From Lentzea sp. NBRC 102530 (lineage in GTDB: Bacteria > Actinomycetota > Actinomycetes > Mycobacteriales > Pseudonocardiaceae), in assembly GCF_030269365.1 (NCBI RefSeq), contig NZ_BSTF01000001.1, forward strand, positions 620,001-684,000: a DNA stretch of 64,000 nucleotides, given 5' to 3'. The position numbers were made by a program, and so were the translations under genes. This document shows, piece after piece, positions 41,530 through 50,143 of this stretch (position 1 is the first letter of the stretch; each line of letters opens with the position of its first letter). A model generated the notes under the pieces. It was not told the origin of the DNA. It worked only from the letters and a program-made list of their open reading frames with translations, and did not search any database.

Positions 41530-42457
41530 GCAGCGCCAGCCCGGTCTGGTCGTGGCCCACCGACACGTCGTACCCCGGCAGCAGCGCGCGCACGGCGTGC
41601 TCGTCGCGTTCGATCACCTGCCACTCCATCAGATACTCGAGCGCGTAGCGGAACGGGTTGCCGCCGGTGAGGCTGGAGAAGTGGAACAGGCCGCCGGGAC
41701 GGACGAGCCTCGTCAGCACGGCCTCGGTCAGCCGCACGGCCGCCCGGTCGTTGAGGTACTCGTAGAGGCCGTTGACCAGCACGAGGTCGAACGGGCCCTG
41801 CTCGGCGATCTTCGGGATCGCGCGGAACACGTTGCCGCTGAACGTGGTCGTGGCGCCGAGCAGCGGGCCGAGCCGCTGCTCGGCGAGCTCCAGCGCGTCC
41901 GGGTCGACGTCGGTGAGCACGAACCGGTCGCCGGGCCGCACGATGTTCGGCGGGATGCGCCGCAGGTCCGGCGCGGTGCCGGAGGCGATCAGCAGGATCG
42001 AGACGGGACCGCCGCGCTGCGCGGTCAGGGTGTCGCCGATCAGCCGGGTCTGGTGCAGCACGCGGTTGCGCAGCTGGTGCGTGATCGCCACGCCCTGCAG
42101 GTGCGTCTCGACGTGCCAGCCGAGCGTGCCCGGCGCTGCCTCGACGTTCTGCGCGAGGACGTGGTCGAGCAGCCGGAAGTCGCTGGGGTAGCCGCGGGCC
42201 CACTCGTTCTCGTCGCGCATGAAGGGTGAACGCGCACACGCCGACCGCGCCGGCTGCACGACCGCGGCGATGTCCTCCTCCTGGATTCCCGCGAGCAAGG
42301 CCGCGTGGATCTGCACCCCGAGCGCGTGCAGACGGCCCCCCACCAGCATGTGCGCGGACGGGTCGCTCAGGTTCAACTCCCTCTCACCGCGCAGGAAGCC
42401 GTCGACGGCGTCGCTGAGCCGGTGCAGGGCGTCGGTCGTGTGCGGGAGCACGGTCAT
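41501..42457 (-). CDS. class I SAM-dependent methyltransferase-like protein
   Basis: A 318-residue protein. The Rossmann region begins VSILLIASGTAPDLRRI, where the usual GxGxG loop is altered, then FVLTDVDPDALELAEQRL (acidic motif II) and FDLVLVNGLYEYLNDRAAVRL (motif IV/post-IV). The helical N-terminal 110 residues are family-specific. ATG 42457 follows AGGAAGAG. Substrate unknown; loss of the canonical glycine loop leaves SAM binding to be proven. No operon partner. Confidence 0.75.
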   Translation of the reverse strand: MTVLPHTTDALHRLSDAVDGFLRGERELNLSDPSAHMLVGGRLHALGVQIHAALLAGIQEEDIAAVVQPARSACARSPFMRDENEWARGYPSDFRLLDHVLAQNVEAAPGTLGWHVETHLQGVAITHQLRNRVLHQTRLIGDTLTAQRGGPVSILLIASGTAPDLRRIPPNIVRPGDRFVLTDVDPDALELAEQRLGPLLGATTTFSGNVFRAIPKIAEQGPFDLVLVNGLYEYLNDRAAVRLTEAVLTRLVRPGGLFHFSSLTGGNPFRYALEYLMEWQVIERDEHAVRALLPGYDVSVGHDQTGLALLTHVRTRRG

Positions 42458-42565
42458 CAAGCACTCTTCCTAGTCGCGGCAACGGTTCCAGAGCCTGTCA
42501 GGTGAGCGAGCTGATCAACAGGGTCTTTCGGGTAATACGGGGAGAACCCTGCCCTGGTTCGTCTC

Positions 42566-43405
42566 TCAGCGACCCGCTGCCGTTACGGTCTCGGCGATCG
42601 CCTGGTGCCCCGCGGGGGTCGGGTGCACGTCGGTGCGGTCGCAGAAGTAGGTGAGCGCGCACACCTTGGCCACGGACGCCGGGACCTGCCCGTACTTCGG
42701 GTCCTGGGTCAGCTCGGTCAGCGCGCCGTAGCCGCCGGTGGCGCTCGTGACGTCGGCGAACTTCGCGCCGAACTGGGCGTACTGGGCCGCGATCCTCGTG
42801 TTGAAGTCCTGGAACATCGTGACGGACAGCGTCGCGAGGTTCTTGCCGTTCGGGAACGACGGGTTCACCCACGCGCCGAGGAACACGTCCGGGTAGGTCA
42901 GGCCGACGATCTTCACGTCCGGCGCGGCGTCCCTCAGCTCGGAGAGCGCGCCCGCGACGTTGGTCTGGATACCGGCGACGGTCCTGGTCGCGCAGTCCAG
43001 CGGGTCCGGGGCGATCGCGCACGGCGTCAGGTCGTTGCCGCCGATCACCACCGTGACCAGGGCGGTCTTCCCGCTCTTCAGCGTCTCCACCGCGGCGTCG
43101 AGCTGTGTCCTGCCACCGGCGTCGGGTCCGCACGCGGGCTTCGCGCCGAGATCGGCCGAGGTGGCGCCGTTGCAGGCGAGGTTGACCAGCTGGAGGTCCT
43201 GCTGCTTCGCGATGATCTGCGCGAAGCTCTCACCGGTGCCGTTCGGGCTGAAGCCGGTGGCGTAGGAGTCGCCGATCGACACGTACACCTGTTCCCGCGG
43301 TGGTGGCGTGCTGGACGACGTGGGCACGGCGGTCGGCTCCGGCGGTGTCGAGGTGCACGCTCCCAGCGCCACCAGCAACGTCACGACCAGGGCGAACCTC
43401 GGCAC
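42566..43405 (-). CDS. SGNH/GDSL-hydrolase lipoprotein
   Basis: A 279-residue secreted lipid-anchored esterase/lipase. Lipobox LGAC at residues 14-17, then a Pro/Ser/Thr linker. SGNH blocks: SIGDSYATG (nucleophile Ser), NLACNGAT (Gly/Asn), VIGGNDLTPC (Asn), and DVHPTPAGHQAIAE (Asp/His). Several cysteines probably form disulfides outside the cell. Actinobacterial relatives are extracellular lipases. Single-gene unit upstream of the copper locus end. Confidence 0.88.
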   Translation of the reverse strand: MPRFALVVTLLVALGACTSTPPEPTAVPTSSSTPPPREQVYVSIGDSYATGFSPNGTGESFAQIIAKQQDLQLVNLACNGATSADLGAKPACGPDAGGRTQLDAAVETLKSGKTALVTVVIGGNDLTPCAIAPDPLDCATRTVAGIQTNVAGALSELRDAAPDVKIVGLTYPDVFLGAWVNPSFPNGKNLATLSVTMFQDFNTRIAAQYAQFGAKFADVTSATGGYGALTELTQDPKYGQVPASVAKVCALTYFCDRTDVHPTPAGHQAIAETVTAAGR

Positions 43406-43476
43406 AACTGCTCCTCTTGGGTGGGAAGCTGATGTGCCGAGGCTACGAAACCGCCCGTGTGGGTCGTGTCAGCCGG

Positions 43477-45669
43477 TCAGCGGAAGCCGCGCAACCGCAG
43501 GCTGTTGCTGACGACGAACACCGACGAGAACGCCATCGCCGCACCCGCGATCATCGGGTTGAGCAGGCCCAACGCCGCCAGAGGCAGCGCCGCGACGTTG
43601 TACGCGAACGCCCAGAACAGGTTGCCCTTGATCGTGGTGAGCGTGCGCCGGGCGAGCCGGATGGCGTCGACGGCGGCCCGCAGGTCACCGCGCACCAGCG
43701 TGAGGTCGCCGGCCTCGATCGCGACGTCCGTGCCGGTGCCCATCGCGAGCCCCAGGTCGGCCTGGGCGAGCGCGGCGGCGTCGTTCACACCGTCCCCGAC
43801 CATCGCCACGACCCGGCCCTCGTCCTGCAGGCGCTTCACGACGTCGACCTTGTCGGCCGGCAGCACCTCGGCGATGACCTCGTCGATGCCGACCTCCGCC
43901 GCCACCGCCTCGGCCACCGCCTCGTTGTCGCCGGTCAGCAGCACCGGCCGCAGCCCGAGCTCGCGCAACCCGGCGACGGCTTCCCTCGACGTGGGCTTCA
44001 CGGTGTCGGCGACGACGAGCACGCCGCGCGCCTTGCCGTCCCAGGCGACCAGCACCGCCGTGCGCCCCTGCCGTTCGGCCGCTTCCTTGGCTTCACGGAG
44101 CGTCTCGCCGAGCTGGACGCTCCAGTCGCCGAGCAGGCGTTCCCGGCCGACGAGCACCGCGCGAGCGTTCACCACGCCCTGTACACCGAGGCCCTCGACG
44201 TTGCTGAAGTCCTCGACCTCGGGCACGTCCCCGGCTGCTCGCACGATCGCGCGGGCGATCGGGTGCTCGGAGGCGTTCTCCAGCGCCCCGGCGAGCTTCA
44301 GGACCTCGTCCTCGTTCTCCCCGTCGGCGATGTGAACGCTCACCAGGCTCATCTGGCCCGTCGTCACGGTCCCGGTCTTGTCGAGCACCACGGTGTCGAC
44401 GCGGCGGGTGGACTCCAGCACCTCCGGGCCCTTGATCAGGATGCCGAGCTGCGCACCGCGACCGGTGCCGACCAGCAGCGCGGTCGGCGTCGCGAGGCCC
44501 AGCGCGCACGGGCAGGCGATGATCAGCACCGCCACCGCGGCCGTGAACGCCGCCCCGGCGCCGCCACCGGTGCCGAGCCAGAACCCCAGCGTCCCGACGG
44601 CGAGCGCGATCACGATCGGCACGAACACCGCCGAGATCCGGTCGGCCAGCCGCTGCACCTCGGCCTTGCCGTTCTGCGCGTCCTCGACCAGCCGCGCCAT
44701 CTGCGCGAGCTGCGTGTCCGACCCGATCCGCGTGGCCCTGACGACGAGCCGGCCGCCGGCGTTGACCGTCGCGCCGACCACGGCGTCCCCCGGCCGCACC
44801 TCGACCGGCACCGACTCGCCGGTGAGCATGCTCGCGTCGACCGCCGAGCTGCCCTCCTCGACGACGCCGTCGGTGGCGATCTTCTCGCCCGGTCGCACGA
44901 CGAAGAGGTCGCCGGCCTCCAGCCGGTCGGCCGGGATCCGCGTCTCCCGGCCGTCACGGATGACCGCGACGTCCTTGGCGCCGAGCTCGAGCAACGCCTT
45001 CAGCGCCGCACCGGCCCGCCGCTTGGACCGCACCTCGAAGAACCGCCCGGCCAGGATGAACGTCGTGACGCCCGCCGCCACCTCGAGGTAGATGTTGCCG
45101 GTCCCGGCCATCCGCTCGACGGTGAACGTGAACCCGTGCGTCATGCCGGGCACACCGGCCGTGCCCAGGAACAACGCGTACAGCGACCACAGGAACGCCG
45201 CCCCGACCCCGAGCGAGATGAGCGTGTCCATCGTCGCGGCGCCGTGCTTGAGGTTCGTCCACGCGGCCTTGTGGAACGGCCACGCGGCATACGTGACGAC
45301 CGGCCCGGCGAGGGCGAGCGACAACCACTGCCAGTACTCGAACTGCAGCGCCGGGACCATCGCCAGCACGACGACCGGGACCGACAGCACCGCAGAGGTG
45401 ATCAGCCGTTGCCTGAGCGTCCTCGTCGGGTCCGGGGCCTCGGTTTCCGTTGCGGCGGCCGGGAGTTCCGCGGTGTAACCGGTCTCCTCGACCACCTTGA
45501 CCAGGTCTGCCGGGGTGAGGTCGCCCGCGTAGCTGACCTTGGCCTTCTCGGTCGCGTAGTTGACCGAGGCCTCCACGCCTTCGAGCTTGTTGAGCTTGCG
45601 TTCGATCCGCGCGGCGCACGAGGCGCAGGTCATGCCGCCGATCGAGATCTCGATGGTGTCAGTGGCCAT
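43477..45669 (-). CDS. copA: copper-translocating P-type ATPase
   Basis: A 730-residue Cu(I) exporter in the inner membrane. N-terminal heavy-metal domain with GMTCASC (residues 13-19), eight predicted helices, TGES (actuator), the ion-path CPC at residues 386-388, phosphorylation DKTGT with Asp 430, and the P/N-domain HP (ASEHPIA) and GDGVND motifs. It starts inside the end of the His-rich protein gene (11-bp overlap) and is the last gene of csoR-copZ-orf-copA, controlled by the CsoR box at 47091-47107. Confidence 0.95.
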   Translation of the reverse strand: MATDTIEISIGGMTCASCAARIERKLNKLEGVEASVNYATEKAKVSYAGDLTPADLVKVVEETGYTAELPAAATETEAPDPTRTLRQRLITSAVLSVPVVVLAMVPALQFEYWQWLSLALAGPVVTYAAWPFHKAAWTNLKHGAATMDTLISLGVGAAFLWSLYALFLGTAGVPGMTHGFTFTVERMAGTGNIYLEVAAGVTTFILAGRFFEVRSKRRAGAALKALLELGAKDVAVIRDGRETRIPADRLEAGDLFVVRPGEKIATDGVVEEGSSAVDASMLTGESVPVEVRPGDAVVGATVNAGGRLVVRATRIGSDTQLAQMARLVEDAQNGKAEVQRLADRISAVFVPIVIALAVGTLGFWLGTGGGAGAAFTAAVAVLIIACPCALGLATPTALLVGTGRGAQLGILIKGPEVLESTRRVDTVVLDKTGTVTTGQMSLVSVHIADGENEDEVLKLAGALENASEHPIARAIVRAAGDVPEVEDFSNVEGLGVQGVVNARAVLVGRERLLGDWSVQLGETLREAKEAAERQGRTAVLVAWDGKARGVLVVADTVKPTSREAVAGLRELGLRPVLLTGDNEAVAEAVAAEVGIDEVIAEVLPADKVDVVKRLQDEGRVVAMVGDGVNDAAALAQADLGLAMGTGTDVAIEAGDLTLVRGDLRAAVDAIRLARRTLTTIKGNLFWAFAYNVAALPLAALGLLNPMIAGAAMAFSSVFVVSNSLRLRGFR

Positions 45670-46513
45670 GACCGCCCTCCTCGTGCGTTGTGAGCGTGAA
45701 CTCGGCCGTGCGGACCGTGTTGTCGTGCCGGAAGTCCAGGAACAGGCGGTACCGCCCCGCCGTCGGCACCTCCACCGCGAACCTGACCCGGTCGCCCTGC
45801 TCCGGGTGCACGTGCAGGTAGGCCAGGTCCTCGTTGCGCAAGGCCACCAGGTGTCCCTTGGCGCCCAGGTAGTCCTGCAGGTCGGTGACCTGCTTGCCGT
45901 CCTTGGTGACGGTCGCGGTGACCGTGGACGGCTCGTTCACGTCGAGCTCACCGTCGAGGGTCACCTCGTAGCCGTCGACGGTGAACGTGCGGCTGTCCTC
46001 GTGCGCTCGGGGCCGGTAGTCGCCCGGGACCTGGACGTCCGCGCCCAGGGTGGTCTTCGGACCTGCTTCTGGCTTGAAGTCGGCGAAGATCCGGTAGCTG
46101 CCCGCTGCCGGGAAGGTGAGCGGGACCGTCCAGGTGCCGTCCGGTGCCATCTCCGGATGCACGTGCTGGAAGTTCTCGCCGTCCCGGCGAACCGTGATCA
46201 GGTGCAGGCGCTTCTCGTGTTCCACGGCGAACTTCGTGACTGGTTCACCGTCCGGTCCCTCGATGTGGAACGCCAGCGACTTCGTGGTGTCGAGCCTGAG
46301 GGTGTAGCCGTTGTCCGACACGGACAGTCCCGGCGGGAGCTTCGACGGTGCCTGGTCGTGGCCGCCGTGCACGGCTTCTTCTTGGTGCGCCGCTTCTCCG
46401 CTGTGTGAGGGCGGCGTTCGGGGCGTGCCGGTGGCCGCGCCCGCTGCCCAGGTTCCGCCGAAGACGATGGCCAGCACCGCTCCGTACAGCGCGACCTTGT
46501 ACCCCGTCCTCAT
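45659..46513 (-). CDS. exported His-rich copper-operon protein
   Basis: A 284-residue protein with an N-terminal signal/anchor ([20 protein letters not shown]), a His-rich linker ([18 protein letters not shown]) and two similar beta-sandwich halves, each with a short His pair ([15 protein letters not shown] and [15 protein letters not shown]) and a following SYRIFADF or RYRLFLDF strand. It ends GGHGH. This suggests extracytoplasmic copper binding, perhaps accepting Cu from CopA. ATG 46513 overlaps the copZ stop (ATGA). The family name is uncertain. Confidence 0.8.
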   Translation of the reverse strand: MRTGYKVALYGAVLAIVFGGTWAAGAATGTPRTPPSHSGEAAHQEEAVHGGHDQAPSKLPPGLSVSDNGYTLRLDTTKSLAFHIEGPDGEPVTKFAVEHEKRLHLITVRRDGENFQHVHPEMAPDGTWTVPLTFPAAGSYRIFADFKPEAGPKTTLGADVQVPGDYRPRAHEDSRTFTVDGYEVTLDGELDVNEPSTVTATVTKDGKQVTDLQDYLGAKGHLVALRNEDLAYLHVHPEQGDRVRFAVEVPTAGRYRLFLDFRHDNTVRTAEFTLTTHEEGGHGH

Positions 46514-46719
46514 CGCGGTGCCAGCTCGTAGCCGGCCTCGGCGACCGCGGCGCGCACGTCGTCGAGGGGGAGCGGGTGCTCGCTGGTGATCGTGACCTGG
46601 CCGGTGGGCAGGTCGACGGACACGTTCGTCACGCCGTCGAGCCTCGACACCTCCTCGGTCACGCTGCTCACGCAGTGGCCGCAGGTCATGCCGGTGACGG
46701 TGTGGACGGACTCGCTCAT
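46510..46719 (-). CDS. copZ: copper chaperone, heavy-metal-associated domain protein
   Basis: A 69-residue ferredoxin-like fold protein with the MTCGHC Cu(I)-binding motif (residues 11-16) that would deliver copper to the CopA N-terminal domain. ATG 46719 follows AGGAG. A single HMA domain fills the protein. It lies 19 bp after csoR and overlaps the next gene by 4 bp. Confidence 0.92.
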   Translation of the reverse strand: MSESVHTVTGMTCGHCVSSVTEEVSRLDGVTNVSVDLPTGQVTITSEHPLPLDDVRAAVAEAGYELAPR

Positions 46720-46738
46720 GGTGGTTCTCCTCGTGGGT

Positions 46739-47020
46739 TCAGGAGCGGACCAGGCGGGCGATGGCGTCACTGGCCTCCGCGATCTTCGCGTCGGCCGTGG
46801 AACCGCCTTCGGTGATGGCCTGGCTCACGCAGTGCTTGAGGTGCTCGTCGAGCAGCCCCAGTGAGACCGCCTGCAACGCCCTGGTCGCCGCGGAGATCTG
46901 GGTGAGCACGTCGATGCAGTACTCATCCGTTTCGATCATCCGCTGCAAGCCGCGGACCTGGCCCTCGATACGGCGGAGTCGGCGCAGGTGGGCGTCTTTC
47001 GTGTCGGCGTAGCCGTGCAT
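46739..47020 (-). CDS. csoR: copper-sensing transcriptional repressor CsoR
   Basis: A 93-residue DUF156 helical repressor. The Cu(I) ligands are Cys in DEYCIDVL and His/Cys in LLDEHLKHCV (C-H-C triad); RRLRRIEGQVRGLQRMI is the conserved first helix. Apo-CsoR would bind the palindrome in its own promoter and release on Cu(I). It is the first gene of the copper operon, with AAGGAGCGAGAC upstream. Confidence 0.94.
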   Translation of the reverse strand: MHGYADTKDAHLRRLRRIEGQVRGLQRMIETDEYCIDVLTQISAATRALQAVSLGLLDEHLKHCVSQAITEGGSTADAKIAEASDAIARLVRS

Positions 47021-47087
47021 GTCTCGCTCCTTCTTCCGGTCACCGCGCGGCCGGCTGGTGCTGCCGGGGGTGCGGTGGCACCCCGTC

Positions 47088-47118
47088 TTTATACCCTAGG
47101 GGGGTATGGGTATGTCAA
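47088..47118 (-). promoter_or_regulatory. csoR promoter with CsoR operator
   Basis: On the minus strand a consensus -35 TTGACA (47113-47118) is followed by a -10 in GGTATAAA (about 47088-47095). The palindrome ATACCC-TAGGG-GGGTAT (47091-47107), matching the known CsoR box, lies in the spacer and over the -10. Confidence 0.85.
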
Positions 47119-47202
47119 AGATGTCGGTCGGCTGCGTCGTGCTGGGTTCTGCAGACCTGACGAGCGTGGTCCAGGCATCGCCGCTGCGCGACGACAGGGA
47201 TT

Positions 47203-47423
47203 GGGGCTTGACTTCGGGTCCTTGCGAGGCGCTGGCCGGACCGGAAAGGCCGGGCTGAAAGCGCCCCGCCGATCTGCGAGGGAAAGCACCTCGCGCCCGA
47301 ATTCAAGCCCCGACCCCTTCGGGTGCGTGGCTGGTTTTCGCTGGCACGTCACGGGTACCGGCTGGACGGTTCAGCCAAGACGGTCGGCTCGCCTGCGGCT
47401 TCGTCCCCCTGAAGCCATTGGCT
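47203..47423 (+). ncRNA. structured leader candidate upstream of kup
   Basis: A predicted three-way junction. P1 pairs 47203-47218 with 47296-47311 (15 of 16 bp, one C-U mismatch). P2 pairs GGCGCT (47228-47233) with AGCGCC (47260-47265) and contains an inner GGCC/GGCC stem. P3 pairs GCGAGG (47276-47281) with CCTCGC (47289-47294). A second GCGAGG at 47224-47229 could compete for CCTCGC, giving an alternative fold. A further nested stem, AGCCAA/TTGGCT with GGCTTC/GAAGCC, covers 47373-47423. It lies within the 480-bp gene-free stretch 47119-47599 and matches no riboswitch I know. Confidence 0.4.
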
Positions 47424-47599
47424 GCTCCGCTCTCGGCTACCTGACTCCCAGCCGCTCAACGGTCGGCTGCCTGGTGCGTTCGGCCTGCCTTGTCGGCTCA
47501 GGCCCGGCGTCAGGAACGCGCAAAGATCACCCGGTTGTGCTGAGCAGGGGCCGGGGTGCGCGGTTATCTTGCGGGCAACCGGCGGTCTAGGGGGTGCTC

Positions 47600-49531
47600 G
47601 TGGCTGATCAGCAGGTTGCTGGGCCGTCGCGGAAGGAGCTCGCGCGCGGCACGGTGCGGTTGGCCGTCGTCGTCGGGGCGCTCGGGGTCGTGTTCGGGGA
47701 CATCGGTACCAGTCCGATCTACACGATCCAGACGGTGTTCAACCCCGCTGATCCGCATCCGGTGCCGGTGAGCGTGAACAACGTGTACGGGGTCGTGTCG
47801 CTGATCTTCTGGTCGGTGATGATCGTCGTGACGGTCACCTACGTGTTGCTGGCGATGCGGGTCGACAACGACGGTGAGGGCGGGATCATGGCCCTCATCA
47901 CGCTGTTGCGGCGGTGGAAGGCCAAGCAGGGGCGGAAGGCCGCGGCCACGTTGGCCGCGCTGGGGATCTTCGGTGCCGCCTTGTTCTTCGGCGACAGCAT
48001 GATCACGCCGGCGATCTCGGTGCTGTCCGCCGTGGAGGGTCTCAAGGTCGTCGAGCCCGGGTTGGAACGGTTCGTGGTGCCGATCACCGCGGTGATCATC
48101 GTCGGGTTGTTCCTGGTGCAGCGGCGGGGGAGCGGGGTCGTCGGGCGGTTCTTCGGGCCCGTGATGATCCTGTGGTTCAGCGTGATCGGGCTGGCCGGGG
48201 TCGGCGGGATCGCCCACCACCCGGACATCCTCAAGGCGTTGTCGCCGACGTATGCGCTCGGGTTCTTGGTCGGGCACTTCGACCTCGCGTTCTTCGCGTT
48301 GGCCGCGGTGGTGCTGGCGGTCACCGGTGCTGAGGCGTTGTACGCGGACATGGGGCACTTCGGGCGGTCCGCGATCGCTCGTGGGTGGTTGTTCCTGGTG
48401 TTTCCGGCCTGCGTGTTGAGCTACCTGGGGCAGGGGGCGCTGATTCTGGAGGACGACGCGAACATCAGCGGGCCGTTCTTCCTGCTGGTGCCCGAGTGGG
48501 CGCGGTGGCCGATGGTGGTGCTGGCGACGGCGGCCACGGTGATCGCTTCGCAGGCGGTGATCACCGGGGCCTACTCGGTGGCGTCGCAGGCCGCGCAGCT
48601 GGGGTACCTGCCCCGGTTGCGGATCGCGCACACGTCCGAGTCGACCATCGGGCAGATCTACGTGCCGTGGATCAACTGGGTGCTGATGGTGTCGGTGCTG
48701 ACGCTGGTGTTCGCGTTCCAGACTTCGGCGGCGCTGGCGTTCGCCTTCGGCATGGCGGTCACCGGGACCATCACGATCACCACGACGTTGTTCCTGTTCA
48801 TCGCTCGGGTGCGGTTCGGGGCGCCTGCCTGGGCGATCGGGCTCGGGTGTGTGGTGCTGCTCGGGGTGGACCTGCTGTTCCTCGCGGCGAACCTGACGAA
48901 GTTGTCGCACGGCGCGTGGTTGCCGTTGCTGATCGGGCTCACGGCGTTCACGGTCATGACGACGTGGCAGCGCGGGCGGGCGATCGTCACGAAGGCGCGG
49001 CGGGAGGCCGAGGGGTCGTTGCAGGCGTTCGTCGAGGAACTGCACGCGCAGCAGCTGACCCGGGTGCCCGGGTGCGCGGTGTTCCTCAACCGGGGCAAGG
49101 AGACCGCGCCGCTCGCGATGCGCGCGAACGTCGAGCACAACCACGTGCTGCACGAACGCGTTGTGATCCTGTCCATCGAGACGCTGCCGGTGCCTCGGGT
49201 GGCGCGGGAGAACCGCATCGAGGTGGACGAACTCGGGCACGTGGACGACGGCATCTTCCACGTGAGCGCTCACTTCGGCTACGTGGAGACGCCGGACGTG
49301 CCCGCGGCGCTGGCGTTGCTCGACCCGGCGCAGACCGAGGGCGTGCTGAACCTCGGCGAGGCGCGCTACTTCCTGTCGAAGATCGAGCTGCAACGCGGGC
49401 CCGGCCACGCGATGGCGGGCTGGCGCAAGCGGTTGTTCATCGCCACCTCCTACATCACGGCGGACGCGGCCGAGCACTTCGGATTGCCCCGAGAGCGAAC
49501 AGTGATCATGGGAGCGCACATCGATGTTTAG
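47600..49531 (+). CDS. kup: Kup family potassium uptake transporter
   Basis: A 643-residue K+/H+ symporter with 12 membrane helices in the first 440 residues. The N-terminal hallmark GVVFGDIGTSPIYT is present, as are FFGDSMITPAISVLSAVEGL and VTGAEALYADMGHFG. The last 190 residues form the cytoplasmic Kup C-terminal domain (RVPGCAVFLNRG ... VSAHFGYVETPDVP). GTG 47600 has GGGGG 5 nt upstream; GTG 47594 is two codons earlier. A long structured leader precedes it, suggesting post-transcriptional control. Confidence 0.93.
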   Translation: MADQQVAGPSRKELARGTVRLAVVVGALGVVFGDIGTSPIYTIQTVFNPADPHPVPVSVNNVYGVVSLIFWSVMIVVTVTYVLLAMRVDNDGEGGIMALITLLRRWKAKQGRKAAATLAALGIFGAALFFGDSMITPAISVLSAVEGLKVVEPGLERFVVPITAVIIVGLFLVQRRGSGVVGRFFGPVMILWFSVIGLAGVGGIAHHPDILKALSPTYALGFLVGHFDLAFFALAAVVLAVTGAEALYADMGHFGRSAIARGWLFLVFPACVLSYLGQGALILEDDANISGPFFLLVPEWARWPMVVLATAATVIASQAVITGAYSVASQAAQLGYLPRLRIAHTSESTIGQIYVPWINWVLMVSVLTLVFAFQTSAALAFAFGMAVTGTITITTTLFLFIARVRFGAPAWAIGLGCVVLLGVDLLFLAANLTKLSHGAWLPLLIGLTAFTVMTTWQRGRAIVTKARREAEGSLQAFVEELHAQQLTRVPGCAVFLNRGKETAPLAMRANVEHNHVLHERVVILSIETLPVPRVARENRIEVDELGHVDDGIFHVSAHFGYVETPDVPAALALLDPAQTEGVLNLGEARYFLSKIELQRGPGHAMAGWRKRLFIATSYITADAAEHFGLPRERTVIMGAHIDV

Positions 49532-49540
49532 GTGGGGGGC

Positions 49541-50143
49541 ATGACGAATCCCTACCTGGAGCTGGAGCCCTCGGCCGAGAGCCCGGTGGTCGTGCTGGTC
49601 GCGGGGATTCCCGGCGCTGGCAAGAGCACGCTCGCCGAGGCACTGGCCAAGAGCCTGCGCACGCCCGTCTTCTCGATGGACTGGACGCTCGGATCACTGG
49701 TGCTGGCCAGGGCGATCACCGACGAGAACGTGGACGAGGTGCTGGAACTCCAGCTCACCGCGCAGGTCGCCCGGCACGTCCAGCTCGGCATCGACGTCGT
49801 CGTGGACGCCACCGCGCACACGCGGGCGGAGCGCGCCAAGTGGCGGGAGCTCACCGAACGGCTCGGTGGCGTGTTCGCCGGAGTCGAGTGCGTCTGCTCC
49901 GACGAACGCCTGCACCGCGACCGGGTCGAGGGGCGCAGCCGGGGGATTCCCGTTTGGCACGCAACGGTTCCGTGGGAGCACGTGCAACGGATGCGCGGGC
50001 TGTGGGAGCCGTGGGACGAGGACCACCTGGTGCTCGACTCCGCCGTCGAGTCACCGGAGGGCTCGACGCGCAGGGTCGTGGAACTGGTGCGGGGCCTGCG
50101 GTCAACAGGGGAGACCGCAGACCCCGTGAACGTGGGCCGCTAG
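49541..50143 (+). CDS. P-loop kinase-like ATP-binding protein
   Basis: A 200-residue protein with Walker A AGIPGAGKSTLAEALA (about residues 23-38) and a zeta-toxin/polynucleotide-kinase-like layout, with VVVDATAHTRAERAKWREL as the Walker B region and a lid (ERLHRDRVEGRSRG). It phosphorylates an unidentified small molecule or sugar. ATG 49541 is 9 bp after kup, so they may share a transcript. The stop overlaps the flavoprotein stop on the other strand by 4 bp. Confidence 0.82.
   Translation: MTNPYLELEPSAESPVVVLVAGIPGAGKSTLAEALAKSLRTPVFSMDWTLGSLVLARAITDENVDEVLELQLTAQVARHVQLGIDVVVDATAHTRAERAKWRELTERLGGVFAGVECVCSDERLHRDRVEGRSRGIPVWHATVPWEHVQRMRGLWEPWDEDHLVLDSAVESPEGSTRRVVELVRGLRSTGETADPVNVGR

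Noticed and set aside
43300..45693. Very long plus-strand open frame (about 797 codons) opposite copA
   Set aside because: It is the mirror of copA: the translation is His/Arg/Gly-rich and has no domain, while the minus strand carries all P-type ATPase motifs. Long antisense frames are expected in GC-rich coding DNA.
47203..47599. c-di-AMP (ydaO-type) riboswitch before kup
   Set aside because: The expected conserved blocks of that riboswitch are not recognisable, so the structured leader is reported without that label.
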